A DNA stretch of 64,000 nucleotides from positions 303,310,586 to 303,374,585 of the forward strand of contig OY856186.1 in NCBI GenBank assembly GCA_963693315.1, given 5' to 3'. The DNA is from Diogma glabrata. Lineage: Eukaryota; Arthropoda; Insecta; Diptera; Cylindrotomidae. A program made the translations under genes and the position numbers. Shown here piece after piece: positions 20,424-31,700 of the stretch (position 1 is the stretch's first letter; every line of letters starts with the position of its first letter). A model generated the notes under the pieces. That model saw nothing but the letters and a program-made list of their open reading frames with translations. It had not been told where the DNA came from and did not search any database.

Positions 20424-22993
20424 GCATAGATAAAGTAGTTTTGGTTAGCGTATTTAATTTAGTTTGATAATTCTGTTTCTACTTAGTTTTTTTATTTAAA
20501 CTAATCTTATACACATCTATTTCTATTTGTATACGTATTTATATGTTTGACCAAGAAATCTATCTATTTCTAACCGATATCCTGCTACTCTGACTTTTTT
20601 TTACTCAAAATTTTACATATAAATGAAAAATATTGTAAAAAAATTATCACAGGTCTGCTGGGATGAATTGACTGTCGACCCAATCGTTAGTGGAGAGATT
20701 CGACGTGAAATTTAATGATAGATCAAGTCTGCGGACAAATGCAGCAAAAAATTCTATCGTGTATGATAAGCTAATGGTTATTAGATCCAAAGATAGAATT
20801 TCAAATACAACAAAATTAAAATAAATTTTGCTGTCATCAAAAAGCCACATTTTTATAATTATATTTTATACACAAAATAAATATAAATTTGTTAGCTTGT
20901 CACACTTTACAAACAAATTTAAAGATTGTTTGTGATAAACTTGTATAAAAATATTCAAAGATATATTGTTATGAACTTAAAATTTAGTTAAACAATATAT
21001 TAGCGTCAGTAATTTATAGTTAACGAGGCTAAGCTAATTATTTAATGTTATGTCGAGTAATTATAATATCTAAATCGTTAATTGATGAGATGGTGCTTAA
21101 CGACTATTGTTAAACGTTAAGCGTTGAGCTACCTCAACCTTAAACAACTCATCGTTGACCCGAAGGAGTTGAAATTAATTTCTGAAAGTTCATACTTTTT
21201 ATGGTATTATGGAAAAGCATACACGAGTATGTGTATGCTTTTCCATCCAAAAAACGATACACGAAGCACTATTCAATTAATCATCAACTGTAAGGTATCT
21301 GTCAAACAACTAAACAGATAGAACAACGAGCTACAGAATGTAAAGAAACCGGATCCGTTTATACGATATGTGAAAAGTTGATGTGGGACACAGCCAGGTC
21401 TTTAAAGTATCAATTTCCTATTGTGACACATACAATAATTCCTGTAACACAACCCTGTTTATAAAAAAGATTGGGTATGCCATTCTATCTAAATTGATGT
21501 GATTTTAGAGCCCTAGGTATCCCGTTCAATACCGGACCAATACCGGTTTGCGATATTGAAATCAGTCAGCAAACCGGTGTAGCAATTTTTTTAAATTGGA
21601 AAACGAATTTCAATAATAGATTATTTTATCTCTTAGAAAGCCAATCTAATTTAAAATTTTACCAAACCCATACGTTGGTCCTTATTATTCTTTTTGTGTA
21701 TTATTTGAAAATTATTTATTCGATTCAAAATGTCTGAGGGAAAAAAAAGTTTGTCAATTATATAGTCCTGTTACGCTCGAGCGCCAACGTTGGCGCCAAC
21801 GTAAAATCCTAACAACGAAAGAAAACTCAATAGAAAATGCTATAATTAATTCTAAATTGGTTTGTTTAGCTTACTCTTTGAAACCTCAATCCCCTTTACT
21901 ACTGATTGATCCCAGTAAATAAAAACAAAGCAAGTGTTGGCGATTGTTTTTGGGTAAGTAAACTTTTTAATAAACCAAAACAAATCCAAAGGAAAATTAT
22001 TTAAGAAGAAGAAAACGATATACTGATTACATTGCCTATTTGAATCTATTTGATGAATCAGATTGCACTTATAATTTACCTCAAGGCTAATGAAAACTAC
22101 TTGTCACTACTTGCAACGACTAATCCCAAATTGTGGATGTATATCTATATATAGTTTACTTTTTTGAATGGCATTGCAAACCCACATAATTTTTTTTAAT
22201 TAAGAATCAAACTAGGATTACTTCGGAATTATAGTAAATAATTTGTTAGCTAATTAGGTTTACTCAAATTACCTAAAAAAATTATGACTAAATGTGTAGA
22301 TAAAATTTTTCTTTGCCGACTTTAAATTTTTCTTTGTCGACTCAAAACAACTAGATTCATAACGGCCTCTGTGTAAATCATTCAGATAGTATGAATAGGC
22401 TAACATATAATGACGATTTTTTTATTAATGAAATTGGGAAATATGTATATAAAATCTGAAAAAAAACTATCTGGATGATATATAATGAGATCGTTCATGA
22501 AGACACAAGATTTTCTGTTGTTATTATATTTTTGTTAATCAATTCGGTTGCAACTTCAAGAGACGATCTATATCCAGATGAACTTGAAATTGAAATTGAA
22601 TCTGCAAATCGATTTAAAAATTTCAATTTACGCTATCATCCTACTTGAGTAAATTTTGACAGATTATGTGTTGAAAATCAAATATTATTCGTTTTCCAAT
22701 ATTTACTCTTTCGTAATTTAATTTTTGTGTAAGAAAATAAAGCAAAACAAAAAACAAAATTTCAGCGTGAAACGTCAAAATTTCAATTTCATCGGCATTT
22801 TTGAGAAATGCGCCACGGAAAGAGATCGTCTACAAACACGTGTCAATAAATGTTTTAAATTTTAAACTTGCGATTATTGTAAGTACGTTAAATAAAATTG
22901 TAACAAAAATAGAAAGATATTGTTCAATAACATATAATAAAGTTAATTACAAAATTCACATCTTGTGTTTCCAAATTTGAATTTGTGTTGCTA
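20424..22993. other. Intergenic, no gene seen
   Basis: AT-rich sequence without a supported frame. Contains a perfect 16-bp-stem hairpin at 21209-21246 and a 16-bp GC-rich palindrome GCGCCAACGTTGGCGC at 21781-21796. Confidence 0.6.
21209..21246. repeat. Perfect 16-bp-stem hairpin
   Basis: ATGGAAAAGCATACAC and its exact complement are separated by the 6-nt loop GAGTAT. It is isolated, with no terminator or gene context. Confidence 0.85.
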
Positions 22994-22995
22994 TA

Positions 22996-24250
22996 ACAGG
23001 TCGTTCAATAAGTCCGTAGAATAAGTAAGAAAAAAACACTATTTTTACAAAACTCGATTTTTTTATTCAACATAGTTGCCTTCGAGGGCGATACAACGAG
23101 TATAGCGATTTTCCAACTTTTCTATACCACTTTTATAGTACGATTTCTCTTTCTCGTCAAAATAGGCCTCAGTTTCAGCGATTACTTCATCATTGGACTT
23201 AAATTTCTTTCCAGCAAGCATTCTCTTGAGATCTGAAAACAGGAAAAAGTCGCTGTGGGCTAAATCTGGAGAATATGGTGGGTGGGTAAGCAATTCAAAG
23301 CCCAATTCATTCAATTTTGCCATCGTTTTCATCGATCTGTGACACGGTGCATTATCTTGGTGAAACAACACTTTTTTCTTTTGCAAATGTGGCCGTTTCT
23401 TTGCGATTTCAGCCTTCAATCGATCCAAAAGTTCACAGTAATACTCGCTGTTGATGGTGGTTCCTTTTTGGAGATAGTCGATGAATATTATTCCGTTCGT
23501 ATCCCAAAATACAGACGCCATCACCTTACCGGCCGACTGTTGCGTCTTTGCTCGCTTTGGATTCGGTTTGTCGACTGCTGTCCACTCAGCTGACTGTCTT
23601 TTGAATTCTGGTGTGTAATTGTGAAGCCATGTCTCATCCATTGTCACATATCTACGATAGAATTCCCTTTTATTGCGGTTTAAAAGTGCCAAAGACTCCT
23701 CCGAAGCATCGATTCGTTGTTGTTTTTGGTCGACTGTGAGCTCGCGCGGCAACCAATTTGCGCAGAGCTTTAGCATACCCAAATGTTCATGTAAAATTGT
23801 AAAAACACTACCATCTGCTACCTTTACAATGTCAGCTATTTCGTGCACCTTCAATTTGCGATCGTTCATAACCAATTTGTGGATTTTTTTTATGTTTTCT
23901 GGAATAACAGCCTCATTTGACCACATTTAAATTCAGCCATCCACTTCTCTACCATTTGTCTCGATGGAGCAGAGTTTGGATAATGTTTATCAAGCCATTG
24001 TTTGGTTTCCACTGTATTTTTTTTTCATCAAAAAACAATGCTTTATTAAAATTCGAAATCTACTTTTTTCCATTTTTTTTCAAAAACAAAAGTTGCTTCA
24101 CACAAAATGCTATAACTCACGAATAAATAGTCAGATTGCTGTCAAATTTATACACGTATCGTTTGAAGGTTAGTACTAAATAAAAATCATATGGAAAAAA
24201 TTCTAGTAACGCCATCTATGTGTCATCCTACGGACTTATTGAATGACCTA
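22996..24250 (-). mobile_element. mariner element (irritans-like), 1.25 kb
   Basis: The inverted ends are ACAGGTCGTTCAATAAGTCC on the left and, on the right, the complement of ACTTATTGAATGACCT. A TA (22994-22995) precedes the left end; the right end is slightly degraded. Size and encoded transposase fit mariner. Confidence 0.88.
23063..23926 (-). pseudogene. mariner transposase, N-terminally broken
   Basis: Cut-and-paste transposase with D,D34D chemistry. The 287-codon frame covers the distal helix-turn-helix and the whole catalytic domain. The three Asp blocks are visible: VTMDETWLHNYTPE, VLFHQDNAPCH and HPPYSPDLAHSDFF. It ends CIALEGNYVE, the usual C-terminus of irritans-type mariners. The first 60-70 residues are in a different frame just upstream (about 23927-24040; reads TKQWLDKHYPNSAPSRQMVE). 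A frameshift and loss of about 15 residues at the junction remove the linker after EFK. Not expected to make full-length protein. Confidence 0.9.
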
Positions 24251-24375
24251 GAGTTAATATGACAAAGTTAATGGAAGACTATTAGGTATTTAAAATATGG
24301 TTCTGCTTTCCGGTGTTCCAATGATGACGCTGTAATGCTGAAACCAGAAAATTATTAACAATTACTTCGTCCTAC

Positions 24376-27254
24376 TAGGGTTGCCAACTGACCTTTTTTG
24401 GAAAGGACAATCCTTTTTTCAAACATTTTGTCCTTGTCCTTTTTCAACACATTAAAGGACGTTCAATTGTCCTTTTTTAGAAACAAATAATTTTATAACA
24501 CATTTTCATAGTTTTTATATCTATTCTTTATTAATAATTTAATAATAAATTAATAACGTGGTTCATTTCGCTATAAAATTCGAAATGTCAAACTCAGAAA
24601 CTGCTTAATAAGTTTTTGCTGGGTTAGTGAAATTTGTTCGTTGGTTAGTGTTTTGATAATTTTTTACTGTGTAGTGACAAAAGTCGAATTTACATAGCCC
24701 TGCCAAAATGTCATTTTGTATCTACAATTTTGGCTATGTAGTTTGACGTATTTGATGTCATTTCTATTATTATTCAATAAAAATAACTAGCATTACCATG
24801 TAATAAAATATTAATATTTTAATTTATAAAGTAAAGTAAGTATATTGCAATATAATAATTAATATTAAAATATAGTGAACTATAAAAATGTAATTATTTG
24901 ATTTTGTTTTTAAGAGAATTCTTGAAGTTATTGCATGGAACATGGAAGCCCCAATGAAGAAAAAACGATTGTGTTCGTACAATAAAAATTGGGAAAAGGA
25001 ATTATCTTGGGTAAAATCAACAGAAAATCCGCAAGAAGCAAGATGCGTTATTTGTAAAGTAACCATTAAAATTGGATATATGGGAATTCAAGCACTAATG
25101 CAACATAAAAATTCAGCGAATCATAAAAATTCCGAAAGTGCAGTTGCCTCATCTTCATTGATAGATAAGTTTGTTGTAAAGAAAAACACTAAAGAAGACG
25201 ATTTAACGGTAAGTGCTGAAATTTCCCAAATATATCATGCAGTGAAACACCACCATTCGTATAATTCACTGGACTGTAGTTTGAAATTAAATTCAAGGAT
25301 TTATAATGATTCAATTGTAGCAGCTAAAATAAAATGTGGCAGAACAAAATCGGAAGCTATTGTAATGAACGTTTTGGGGAAAAAAGCCTTGAACATTGTA
25401 ATTAATCAAATAAAAAACCATGATCACCCTTTATTTTTTTGCCTTCAAACGGACGCTTCAAATCAAAAAAATAAGAAAATGTTTCCCGTTTGTGTACAAT
25501 TTTTTACTAAAGAACACGGTACTGAGAATTATTTAATAGATTTCTTTGAAAATCCAGATGAGAGCGCCGATGGAATGTTTCAATGTTTAAAAAATACAAT
25601 GGACAGGCTTGAAATTAATTGGAATAGAGTATCTAGTTTTAGCGCAGATAATGCTAATTGCAATTTTGGAAGTAAACATTCATTATTTACCAACATTCAA
25701 ACGATAAACAAAGATGTTATAAAAGCAAATTGTTATGCACACATTCTACACAATTGTGTAAAGTTTGCTTTAGGAAATTTAGACGTCGATATAAAAAATA
25801 TAACTTTAAAAATTTATGGACACTTTTCTGTATCAGCGAAAAGGCGTGAAACGTTAAAAGAAATGCATCAATTTACAGAGACCGAATTTAAGGAAATTCT
25901 ACGTCATGTACCTACTAGGTGGCTGTCTTTGCAGCCTTGCATAGATAGAATTTTACTTTCTTGGAAGGCCTTGAGTAGTTATTTTTTAAGCAAGCCTAGA
26001 GATTGTCCTAAACAAATTTTCAAGATTCTATGTATTGACGATGATGCTGGAGAAATACCGAAACATATTGAAATATATTTTCTATTTACTCAGCATGTCA
26101 TGGAGCTTTTTAAAGTAGCAATTAAGAAATTGGAAAGCAATGAAACATCGCTGGTAGATGTTTTTAATATTATGACTAATTTAAATCAGAAGTTACAAAT
26201 CAGATACGATGAAAATTTTTTTGGTTACCAAGTTAACCTCCATCTTAAAAACTGTAACTCTCAAGAATATGCAAGGATGAAAAAGGATTTTAAATTATTT
26301 TATACTTCCGCAATCGAATATTTGCAAAAAAGGGTTTACTTTTGAAAAAGATTCAATACATGGAAAATTATCCAGTTTTTGTTTTTTAAATGATTTATGC
26401 CCAAAATACGAAGACTTTATTGAATTAGTCTATTATTTAGAGTTAAAAGAAAAACTAAAATTAAATATGGATGAGCTTTTCGAAGAGGTATTGGTAATTC
26501 GTACCAATTTTGAAAAAATATCCAATTCTGAATTATTTAAGGAATCTACAAGTACAAGCAAAAAATGGCATTGCATTTTAAAAGATATTCAATTTGTGAA
26601 CGTTTTCAAAGTTGTGTCTTATATTTTATCTATTCCTGGGACATCTGCATATTGTGAGAGAATTTTTAGTGTTATGAATACTAAATGGCGTGACGATAGA
26701 AATCGTTGTTCAACCGAGCTTATTAAAAATGAGCTCTTAATTTATTTTAATATACAGGATAATTGCGGAGATTTTTGGGCTTTCCCCCCAAAGATTTTTA
26801 GGCTTTCCCCCCGTACAAAACGACACAAATTTATTGAAATCCGTTAAAAGTCAAAACAAATACGACTTCAAAAATAAATAAAGCATAATCTAAAAAACTT
26901 CATTTAATTTTTATTTTGTTGTGATAGAAAGATCTCTTATAATGTATTTTGATAATTATATCGTAATATTTTTTTATTTTTTTTATGCTAATTAGCTATT
27001 CAATATTTTTATTATTTATTGATTTATGTTTATGTTTATGTTTTTGTTTTGGCTTATGAAAAGCTTTATACTTTGTTAATTTAATTTTAATTGCTTATTA
27101 TTTTTTATTGATTAAATAAAATGGATTATAACTTAACAAATTGTGGACACAAATTTATTGATCCCAAATTGTTAGTATGGTTTTTTTTTGTATAGAAAAT
27201 TTTTAATTTTTCTAGCCTGTCCTTTTTTCAGCTTTTGGAAAGTTGGGAACCCTA
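24376..27254 (+). mobile_element. hAT element 2, 2.88 kb, nearly intact
   Basis: The ends are TAGGGTTGCCAACT and (reverse complement) TAGGGTTCCCAACT, one mismatch in 14. The perfect 8-bp duplication CGTCCTAC sits at 24368-24375 and 27255-27262. The encoded transposase is on the plus strand. Non-coding flanks lie at 24376-24941 and 26848-27254. Confidence 0.95.
24942..26847 (+). pseudogene. hAT transposase with one frameshift
   Basis: Transposase of an animal hAT subgroup, about 635 residues if read across one frameshift. The first frame (24942-26345, 467 codons) begins MEAPMKKKRLCSYNK. It has a BED-type zinc finger (ARCVICKV...HKNSANH), then the catalytic region (FCLQTDAS and SFSADNANCNFG) and the insertion domain. 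The second frame (26467-26847 after an unlabelled stretch) holds the C-terminal dimerisation block (GTSAYCERIFSVMNTKWR). The two are joined by one frame change near the run AAAAAA at about 26328. The reading between 26346 and 26466 stays open in the second frame, so a single indel separates this copy from an intact gene. A sequencing error is possible. Confidence 0.88.
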
Positions 27255-27262
27255 CGTCCTAC

Positions 27263-28700
27263 CCTAGTAAGAGGATAAAGAAGAAGGAAAAAGAGAGCAT
27301 TCAATAGAAAAGTTAATGGCGACGTATCATAAGGATATATTTTGTATTAAACCTTAATCAACATTAAACGTGCTAAAGACAATCACTAATTGAAGTAGAT
27401 AGGATTAATCTGTAAGTACTAACATTTATTTTTATTTATTTATTTAATTTATTCAAGTCCAAACAGTAATTGTTACGTAAGGTTTCCTGTTTTCGTTATT
27501 GTTAAAGCCTTTTCTGTTAGTTTTTGTATTGTCGATGATAAAAATCATTATGATGAAATATTTTAATATAGAAATGATGTTAAGAAAGAAAGTGATCGTA
27601 ACGTGAGAGCGATTATGCACTGACTTCCCTGAAGGTTTCCCCTTATTTTTAAAAGATGTAGATGATAAATTCACACAATTTTGTTTTGTTGCGACCGGGT
27701 TATATAATTGTAAATTGCTGTAAAATTTCCCGCTATAGCTAGGTGTTAAAAGCCCGTAGTGCATGCAACGGGCTTTTAACGGGCGACGGGCGCCGAAAAA
27801 GTGACCTGATTTTCGGAAAAGTGGCCTGTCGTTCTTCTTGAAAACATTTTTATTTAATCTAGTTTTTTCGTGAACCAGATTTGTTTTTGTTAAAGCATGA
27901 AATGTGCTTTCAAAACTAGTTACCTCTGCGAAACGAAATTGTTTTGCAATCAGAATTTTGTGCAAAGAAGTTTTTTTTTAGAAATGATTTGTTAAGAGAG
28001 AAAGAAGTCTCTGACTCCCCATTTCGGTTCCCAAATTCCAAAACCTTTTTTTTTAAAGATGAAGATAATAAACTCACATAAATTTTTTTGTTGCCACTGG
28101 GCTATATTAATGTGAATTCCTGGAAAACTTGAAGCTATTCCGCTATAACTGGGTGTATGAAGCCCGTAGATCGTGCAACAGTTCACAGCGACAATATGTC
28201 AATAGCAGAGACTCAGATCATAAAACTCAAAAAATACAAATCAACATAAATTGATACATCCATGCGTTGAAAACTGACATGATTAAAGCCCTTATTGTGA
28301 CAAAAGTTAACATAAACCTCACAATCTTGGTGTAAACAATTACAGTTGGTTTAAGATCAACCTCCTGTTTAAATTTTACTTAATGAGACTGTTTAATTAA
28401 CTAATTAACATTTACAGGAAATAGTGTTTTAGGTAATAATATTTATGTATTAAGAATAACTTGCCAGTATTTTCAGTACTGCAGTTATTGCATTTGTACC
28501 AAAAATTGTTTGCAGTAGGTAATTGTTGTATGTTGTTTTGTTTGTTTTTAAATTACATTCTAGAGATGACAAATCAGAGGAACATTGAAAGAATTCATTC
28601 ACAAAATTGAGCTATATATTTCAGTTTGGAGAAGATTAAGACGAAAAATGAAATTACAAAATTACAAAACTATATATTAAAAATATATATTTATTTATTT
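27263..28700. repeat. Intergenic with a two-copy 140-bp direct repeat
   Basis: About 27640-27780 and 28050-28190 are diverged direct copies, sharing GATGATAAATTCACA-like sequence, TTCCCGCTATA-like sequence and AAGCCCGTAG. Minus-strand frames across them (27453-27965 and 27992-28186) read similar peptides only because the DNA is repeated. No gene is recognised. The plus-strand TATTTATTTATTTTT near 28688 supplies AATAAA signals for the gene on the minus strand. Confidence 0.55.
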
Positions 28701-28771
28701 TTAAAAATTGCAGCGATTAATACACACATTTACATTTACCAATAAAAATGTTTGGTTTCTAAAATAAAATT

Positions 28772-31700
28772 CTATATTTGAAATTGTGAATAGTTGACTT
28801 CTGATGTTTGAAACACTGTCTCCGGTGTTGAAGGTGCTCCTTTAAATTCGACAAATAAAAGACCATTAATATTTTCTTTATTCTTACAACATAGGTCCAC
28901 CCATATCTACCTAACTGATACCATATCTCTTTTGCACCTGCATCCTTTCTAGCAGAATCTAATGCATACCTTAATGCAAATATTGTTACTACAGACATAC
29001 ATGTTGCCGGCTCGCCTGTTGCCTTTGACCGTAGCACTCCAAGTGATTTATCACCTGTTTGTACTAATTTAACTCGAAAATCAATTGGAATATCTTTAAC
29101 GCCAGGTGGTTTATATGTCCATGTACGATTTGATAAAAGTTCACCATTTTCACGATTGAACACTAAGTTTTCCGTAAGCCAGTAACCTATTCCCATTACA
29201 AATGCACCTTCGATTTGTCCAATATCAATCAAAGGACTCATACTTTCACCAGTATCTTCTAATATATCGACTCTTGTTAGTAGGATATTACCAGTTAACA
29301 GATCTACTTCCATCTCAGCAGCTGCACACCCAAGAACATCGTAAGCTTTTGCATCTTCTGGTGTGAATGCATAGTGAGCAGAAAGATCTATGCTTCGAAA
29401 AAAACATGCTTGTGTAAGCTCTGGCCATGTTGGATTTTTCAGTTCATCACGAACTGGTTTTATTCGTTCCAAAATTATTTCACATGCCCGTTTCACTGCC
29501 TTAAAATATCATGATAAGTATTAAAAAAGTGTGAACCAAAGATTTTGAAGAAAAAATTTGTCTTACAAACGAAACACTCTCACTTCCAATACTGCCTCCA
29601 GTCACAACTGCATTTGGTGAAGAAATTGTGTCTGATGGCTTTATTTTAACCATTTCCAATGGAATTCCTAAAATGTGTGCTGCAACCTGTGCTGCTTTTG
29701 TATTAATTCCTTGACCCATTTCTATACCACCATGTGTTATTGATACGGTTCCATCATTATGATAGATCGATACGAATGCAGGAAACGTAAATCCATACTG
29801 CGTACTCCATCTAATTGTACTAGATGCAATTCCCTTCTTTCTCCATCTGTTGACTTTGTTAAACTCATCAATTTTAGCTCGTCTTCCAACAATATCTATA
29901 TTGCAAAAAAGTAATAAAATGCAGAAAATAAATTACGAATTAGACAAATTAAATTACCGATTGATTTTAAGAAATCTTCATACATAGATTTCATTAAACT
30001 ATTGGCTGGCATGTTAATAATTCTCACACTTTCGGGTGTTTGATTTGTTACTCGAGCAATATGTTCCATAATATTTTCAATCATAGCCATACCTTCAGTT
30101 TTGGCTGGTGCTCGACACCATGTATGACTTGGTGCATCTGTTCTAACTGCTGTCGGCTTAATTGTCCAAGTGCTATGATCATAGGAATTCTTAAACGACT
30201 TCTCCGTCGCAAGAATTATGCTTTCATTCAAAGACGATCCCCCATCTTCGTAAAAAACATTCATAAGTTTTTGAATATTTCCTTTATCATCCGTCTCTAC
30301 TGTGTAATCATTAACACATGCCCATCGTTTTCCTATAGCCGTCATATTTGCCTCAATAGTAAGAACAAAACGAACTGGTCGATTTAGTAAGTGGCATGCC
30401 AAAGCAGCTGCACAGGCAATTTGTGTCGATCGTGTAATTTTTGATCCATATGCACCGCCAACACGACGAACCTCGACATCAATTATATTTGTTTGAACAT
30501 TTAACGCTTCCGCTATTGCTATTTGAACATGGTCCATCCATTGAGTTGATGAAAAAACTTTCATTCCAAACTCGGTTGGCAAGCAAACACATGTTTGAGT
30601 TTCCATTGTAAAATGATATTGTGATCCAATTTCAAAACGACCTACAATTTTATGGGTTGTGTTTAAACCAATTGAAGAGGCTTGCTTAGTTTGGATTGGT
30701 ATATCAATTATACGATCAGTTGCCTTATGATTGAAGACATCCTGCATTGTAGGCATAATCGGCGGAGCTAAAAAATAACAAACTTTGATTTGTTGAGCAC
30801 TTTAGAAAGTTGTTTTTCTTATAAATCAGACAAATAAGATTTATGCTGTGTGCCTCACACTAGTATTTTTTGCTAAATCACTGACTTTTCTAAATTAATT
30901 GCTAGTGCACATATGCTATTCATAGATGTCACTCGTATCAAACGTACAACCTGTGCCTGACCACATATTTAAATTAGAATCTTTTTAAATGTCAAAATTT
31001 GTAAACATTGTCATAATGGAGGATGATAATGAAATTGTATTAGGGAGCTTGTTTTTTTAAAATACTTACATCATACTGAATATTTTCTTTTGTATAAATT
31101 TGAATTATTTTCCATTTTTTTAAATAACTGTTTTTAAATATATTGACGTTTCAATGAATTGACAACTAAATTGAAAAGCAAGCTGACGAGGAGTCAGCCA
31201 AGGAGTCAACGAGCAGTCAGCTTTCGTCCGCCGCCTGGTGGTCAATAGCGCAACTTGGGTATGAAATGAAAAGTCACTGATTTAGCTCAAAACGTTGGTG
31301 TGAGGCACACAGCATTAAAATTTCTTTTATATATTAGGAAAATGGGGGAAAGCTTGTAACTATTTGGCTATACAGTTGGTTTTTTTAATAACTTACGCAT
31401 TTAAACGATTGCGAGTATTATGATATATGTTTTTTAATGTTTGCCGCATCGTCGTTAGCTGGTTAGTTAAACAAATCGATTACATTTATAAACCTCCCTG
31501 GTGAACATATTATTATAACAAATTCAAAAATGATAAAAGTCAATGATTTAATAAACAAAACCATATTTTACAAAAACAAATAAATAAAACCTTATGTTTA
31601 TTTATTTATGTATTATTTACATCCGTCGTGTGAAGTATATTTGTGGTAAATTTTATTTATATAAAATTAGACATGTTTCGATAACTTGAATTATCATCCT

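Noticed and set aside
27453..28186. Minus-strand frames of 170 and 64 codons as genes
   Set aside because: Similarity between them comes from a two-copy DNA repeat; no recognisable domain or splice structure.
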